Source: Chara braunii (Eukaryota > Streptophyta > Charophyceae > Charales > Characeae). Taken from it: DNA of 21,363 bases. Position numbers and translations under genes: made by a program. The notes beneath the pieces were generated by a model that was not told the origin of the DNA, ran no database searches, and saw only the letters and a program-made list of their open reading frames with translations. This document shows, piece after piece, positions 18,376 to 21,363 of this stretch; position 1 is the first letter of the stretch; every line of letters starts with the position of its first letter. The DNA lies in assembly GCA_003427395.1 (NCBI GenBank), contig BFEA01000134.1, forward strand, positions 1,967,778-1,989,140, written 5' to 3'.

Positions 18376-19095
18376 AGGCAGAAAGGATTGTATGAAAAAG
18401 GCTTGGCGGATCTGATCCGATATTACAGTGCAGTTAAGACTTTCACGTCAATGCGAAGTAGGACGCAGGCGAGATTGATGATCTCGAGAGCTGTTCGAAA
18501 TAAATTCGGCATTAGCGTGAGAACAAGAATCATTGTAAAGATTCGGTACGATGACAGGATCAAAAAGAATGAAGTAATGAGAACTGTTAGAAGGAAGGTC
18601 AGTAGCTTGGGAATTGAGAATGCTTGGAAGGAAATGGTAAAGTGTCGGGCGCGGGTTGTTTGGAGAAAGAATCCTACGGTTGGGGATGTTCTCCACAACC
18701 ATCAGCGGTTTGCCTCGAATCGCGCTTCCAGTTGTATTTGAGCTGGTATGCCCTACCCTACCAAGGATGGGCACGTGAACTTCCGACTAAGTGAGTTGGC
18801 GGAGGCATCGAAGATCGTGAAGAATGCTAAAAACATACCGAGAGTGGAAGAAGGTAGCAGGGATATAATTTTGCGGAACGAACTGATCGAGGCTTTCAGC
18901 TCTTGGGGAGAGAGGGTGGGACTTACTATGGATCGGCTCCACTGGGACGCCGAAGAAGTGGAACGATGTTTTGTGCTAAGCAAGGAAGGATGGTCTGGGA
19001 ATGGGATGAAAGAGGTACTTTCTTTGAAAAAGGATCTGGCAGGCTTGGTGCTGGTCCTGTTGGATCGCAACCCGGGGGATACCCTCGTATTGTGA
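18376..19095 (+). pseudogene. Linker and CxC-type region preceding the RT
   Basis: It continues in the same frame after TAG 18373. A basic helix-rich linker leads to WRKNPTVGDVLHNHQRF (about 18660-18711), then ASSC-I-TGA-AGMPYP (18727-18756). In the N-terminal-endonuclease group a short CxC domain joins endonuclease and RT; here the first Cys is TGT 18733-18735 and the second position is TGA 18739-18741. Further on, LLDRNPGDTLVL (19057-19092) matches the 'DKNPG' motif just before RT motif 1, followed by TGA 19093-19095 and then a frame change. It is not known whether the TGA codons are damage or recoding. Confidence 0.65.
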
Positions 19096-20185
19096 CCATG
19101 CACGGGAAGTGGGACGATAAAGGCAAAGTGGGGAGTGCATATGTGCTACCAAAGCACAAAGATACTGGGAGGTATCGACCCATTTGCCCCACTTTCAGTG
19201 AACAAACTGTTAGAGCAGGTAAGACAGTGGCAAAAGCAATCAACGGTCTTCTTTTTTCCTTGCCGGAAACTGGACACTTTAACCTGAAGTCAGTATCGGA
19301 AATGAAGAATAGACTGAATTAGTTGAATTGCAGACTGCGAAAGTGCAGGAAGGAAATGAAAATCTTGGGGGCATCGTATAATATAAAAGATATGTTTAGC
19401 CACCTGCCCCACGGTGCAATCAAGTTTGCGATTGAGTGGGTAGTATGGTGGTTTTCGGAAAAAGGGTTCGACGGAATATTTGTGCAGAAGAGGGGGAGGA
19501 AGGCTAGACTGAGTAAATGTAAGAGTTTGGATGGTTTCGCTTTTGTTTCGTTTTAGTACATTGTTTCTTTTGTGGTTTTCAATCTGGAGTACTGCTTTAC
19601 CAGAGCTTGTGGGATTCTGTTTCAACAAGTGATAGGCATACCAATGGGAAAAAGCTCGAGTCCCCCATTGGCATGCCTCATGTGCGCAAAAAGCGAGTGG
19701 GATTTTCTAATTTCCCTGGGGAGTCATAAATGGGCATTCGGGGGGCTGAGATATGTGGACGACGTGTCGGTGTTTGCCGCACTGCATACAATCCCTCCAT
19801 CCCTGGAAATCAAGCGAGAGCCCGGAAGACTTTGGAATCTTTTGAAAGGTGTTACGACGAAGCATTGACCCTCAAGAGAACTGATGAGGAGAAGGGAATC
19901 TAGACCTTTCTGGGTTATATATTGAGGATCCGGCAGAGTTTTCCTTTCCTTGGAATGGTGCAGATCCCAAAGAATGAGAAACAATTAAGGGAAAGGGTGA
20001 ACTTGCCATTCCGAACGTTTCAGAATTTTCACTCTTGGTCAAGCAAGAGGGATAAGATCTCAGTTATCATCAGCGCCTTGTATCGAATTGAACAGAACTC
20101 TTGCATGGGTTTCGAAGTTCTGGAATCCGTCCTCCTGTTGAGAACTGAATTGAGGATAAGTCAAATACCCAGAGGTTTGGTTTAG
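19096..20185 (+). pseudogene. Penelope-type reverse transcriptase domain, interrupted
   Basis: The frame differs from the endonuclease frame, so a frameshift lies near 19070-19096. Motifs in order: AYVLPKHKDTGRYRPICPTF (about 19140-19200), SYNIKDMFSHLPH (about 19375-19415), QVIGIPMGKSSSPPLA (about 19626-19675), and RYVDDVSVFA with the catalytic YVDD at 19752-19763. Two TAG stops interrupt this frame (19320-19322, 19554-19556). A second frameshift after about 19840 leads to YDEALTLKRTDEE, then FLGYI, and the thumb helix SSKRDKISVIISALYRI (about 20040-20095). RTs of this class are the closest retroelement relatives of telomerase. The stretch between motif 2 and GIPMG could hold the insertion-in-fingers domain reported for this group. 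The enzyme is dead as read. Confidence 0.82.
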
Positions 20186-20627
20186 GCATGCGTTACAAAA
20201 TTTTAGCAGGAATAAAGGGGCTGTTTGGAGAACGATGGCGTCACTGTTCGCGAATACGCGTGATGTCGGCCAATGTTTCTTTCGTATTTTCTTTGTAGGT
20301 ACGTTTGGACCAGGATTGTCTTTTTTCGGATTTTCGTTGTAGATTAAGTTTGGACTAGATGAGTTCCCTCGGTCTGATTTGGTTTGGCTTTCGTATTTCC
20401 TTTGTAGTTACGTTTGTACCAGGTTTGTCATTTTTTCGCATTTTTGCAATGGGTTTGGAACCTGTGTCCATTTTCGTTTTCCGTTATCGGACTTTTTGAA
20501 CCTGGTTCGTTTTTGAGCGATGAGGGAAGACCAGGATTGTCTTGTCCTTTTGCGGGACCCCCCGATAGTGGGTTGTACGGCGCGTTCTTTTTTCGAACCA
20601 GTATGACCCGTTTTTCCGTCGGAGTAG
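20186..20627 (+). other. 3' non-coding region of the Penelope-like element with imperfect repeats
   Basis: After the RT frame ends, TTTCGTATTTNCTTTGTAG followed by TTACGTTTGNACCAGG-like sequence recurs at about 20280-20325 and 20390-20435, with weaker copies between and after. The region is T-rich with no coding signal on the plus strand. It would be the 3' UTR preceding the right pseudo-LTR. Confidence 0.5.
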
Positions 20628-21147
20628 CAACGTGTCGTATGAATTCACCATTCGGGGGCGGGGGGGACGCGCCGACCTGGTTAGGTTCATTTGTTTTTGG
20701 TTCATTTGTTGTGGGCCTCGACCAGTCCCGGAGTAATATTGAGACAAGGTAATGTGGTCTGACGCTGTATCGTACCAACTTGTTGGTGAAAATACAGAGT
20801 AGTGGACCTGTTTTTTTGGGAGCGTTTGGTGATTCCTCGCAGTAACGTGGGATTTGGGTAGTTTTTTCGAACGTTTCGGTTGATTGACGCGAGATAAATA
20901 GGATAACAATTAGAAAGTAATCCTCTTCGTTGGGGAGGTGTCGGCATGACCAAGGGAAAGGAAATACGGTGGGAGACGGGGGAGAGTTGGCGGGGGGATG
21001 GTCATGGGTGCTTCCTTTCATCATTTTTTCAGCGCCATCGTATTTTCGTCACCATCGTTCACCCACCACCAGTTAACATGACTGTTTTAAATGAGCGGTT
21101 GCTTAAATTGATGAGAAGAATCTACAATTGTGCAGTCTATTGATCCT
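20628..21147 (+). repeat. Right pseudo-LTR of the Penelope-like element
   Basis: Direct repeat of 15580-16162, starting CAACGTGTCGTATGAATTCA and ending TGATCCT, with one deletion of about 64 bases relative to the left copy near 21130. It ends exactly at the second CGTGC. The minus-strand ORF 20428-21024 shares its first part (MMKGSTHDHPPANSPPSPTV) with the left copy's antisense ORF. Confidence 0.88.
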
Positions 21148-21325
21148 CGTGCACTCACTAAATTTAATTAATTTTTTTATTTTTTTATTATTTTTATTGT
21201 TAGTATTTTGTTTTCGTATTTTATTTTTATTTGAAATTTGGTAAGGAATTTGGATGTTATGCTCAAACAAATCTTGTTTAGTTTATTTTTCTCCATAAGA
21301 TATCGTTTTTTCAAATTTGTTTCAT

Positions 21326-21361
<36 letters not shown>

Positions 21362-21363
21362 TT
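21148..21363. mobile_element. Second hAT-like element, continuation after the Penelope-like element
   Basis: It starts with the second CGTGC, and GAAATTTGGTAAGGAATTT, then CTTGTTTAGTTTATTTTTCTCCATA, matches the reverse complement of about 13090-13160 in the uninterrupted copy. It runs into a T tract (about 21329-21360), corresponding to an A-run of the other copy, and leaves the window before its far end. Confidence 0.7.

Larger units (their letters stand above)
15580..21147 (+). mobile_element. Penelope-like retroelement with N-terminal GIY-YIG endonuclease (Chlamys-like), 5568 bp
   Basis: Ends are set by a 5-bp duplication, by an interrupted hAT-like element, and by long direct terminal repeats. 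Protein order in the plus direction is CCHC knuckle, coiled coil, SAP-like, GIY-YIG endonuclease, CxC-type linker, RT. Canonical Penelope elements carry the endonuclease after the RT; the order here is that of the Chlamys/Naiad group. The endonuclease lacks the CCHH cysteines of other Penelope endonucleases, which points to Chlamys rather than Naiad. Stops and frameshifts make this copy non-functional as read. The repeats look like the pseudo-LTRs such elements form by tandem insertion. Confidence 0.88.

Noticed and set aside
19870-19900. CTGATGAGGAG in the RT region as a hammerhead core
   Set aside because: No GAAA at a suitable distance and no stem II; it encodes the RT segment RTDEE.

Overview
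The window looks like a repeat-dense nuclear segment from a plant-lineage genome (a green alga, charophyte or early land plant). The evidence is an exact primer-binding site for plant tRNA-Asp, plant-type (type III) hammerhead ribozymes in retrozyme-like repeats, an L1-type LINE, and a Penelope-like element of the N-terminal-endonuclease kind reported mainly from green algae and spike mosses. I see no intact host gene, rRNA or canonical tRNA. Essentially everything recognisable is mobile DNA in various states of decay, inserted into other mobile DNA. I cannot name the species.

Layout. 1-~5500: decayed LTR-retrotransposon. It has a hairpin-rich stretch (about 400-2055), a 313-bp tandem duplication (2268-2893), a TATA box near 3068, an LTR end at 3414 and a perfect tRNA-Asp primer-binding site at 3417-3434, then a weak gag-like ORF (3956-4465). 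~5500-7840: AT-rich DNA with no recognisable gene and a 60-nt A tract. ~7850-12913: a retrozyme monomer (minus strand) split by a 4.4-kb, 5'-truncated, multiply frameshifted L1-type LINE (about 8477-12885). The monomer sequence resumes directly after the LINE poly-A. 12944-13814: a short hAT-like TIR element and a partial second end, both lodged in (TA)n. 13830-15120: three tandem 424-bp retrozyme monomers carrying hammerhead ribozymes on the minus strand. 15153-15579 and 21148-21363: an inverted second copy of the hAT-like element.

That second copy is split by a 5568-bp Penelope-like element (15580-21147), bounded by long direct repeats (pseudo-LTRs) and an exact 5-bp target duplication CGTGC. 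Its coding region runs CCHC zinc knuckle, charged coiled coil, SAP-like domain, GIY-YIG endonuclease, linker with a CxC-type site, then reverse transcriptase. This is the permuted order with the endonuclease before the RT. Seven in-frame stops and two frameshifts interrupt the reading. One TGA falls at the expected second cysteine of the CxC motif.

The two most interesting systems lie side by side: self-cleaving retrozyme monomers (non-autonomous RNAs needing an outside RT) and an N-terminal-endonuclease Penelope-like element, a class not known to carry canonical hammerheads.
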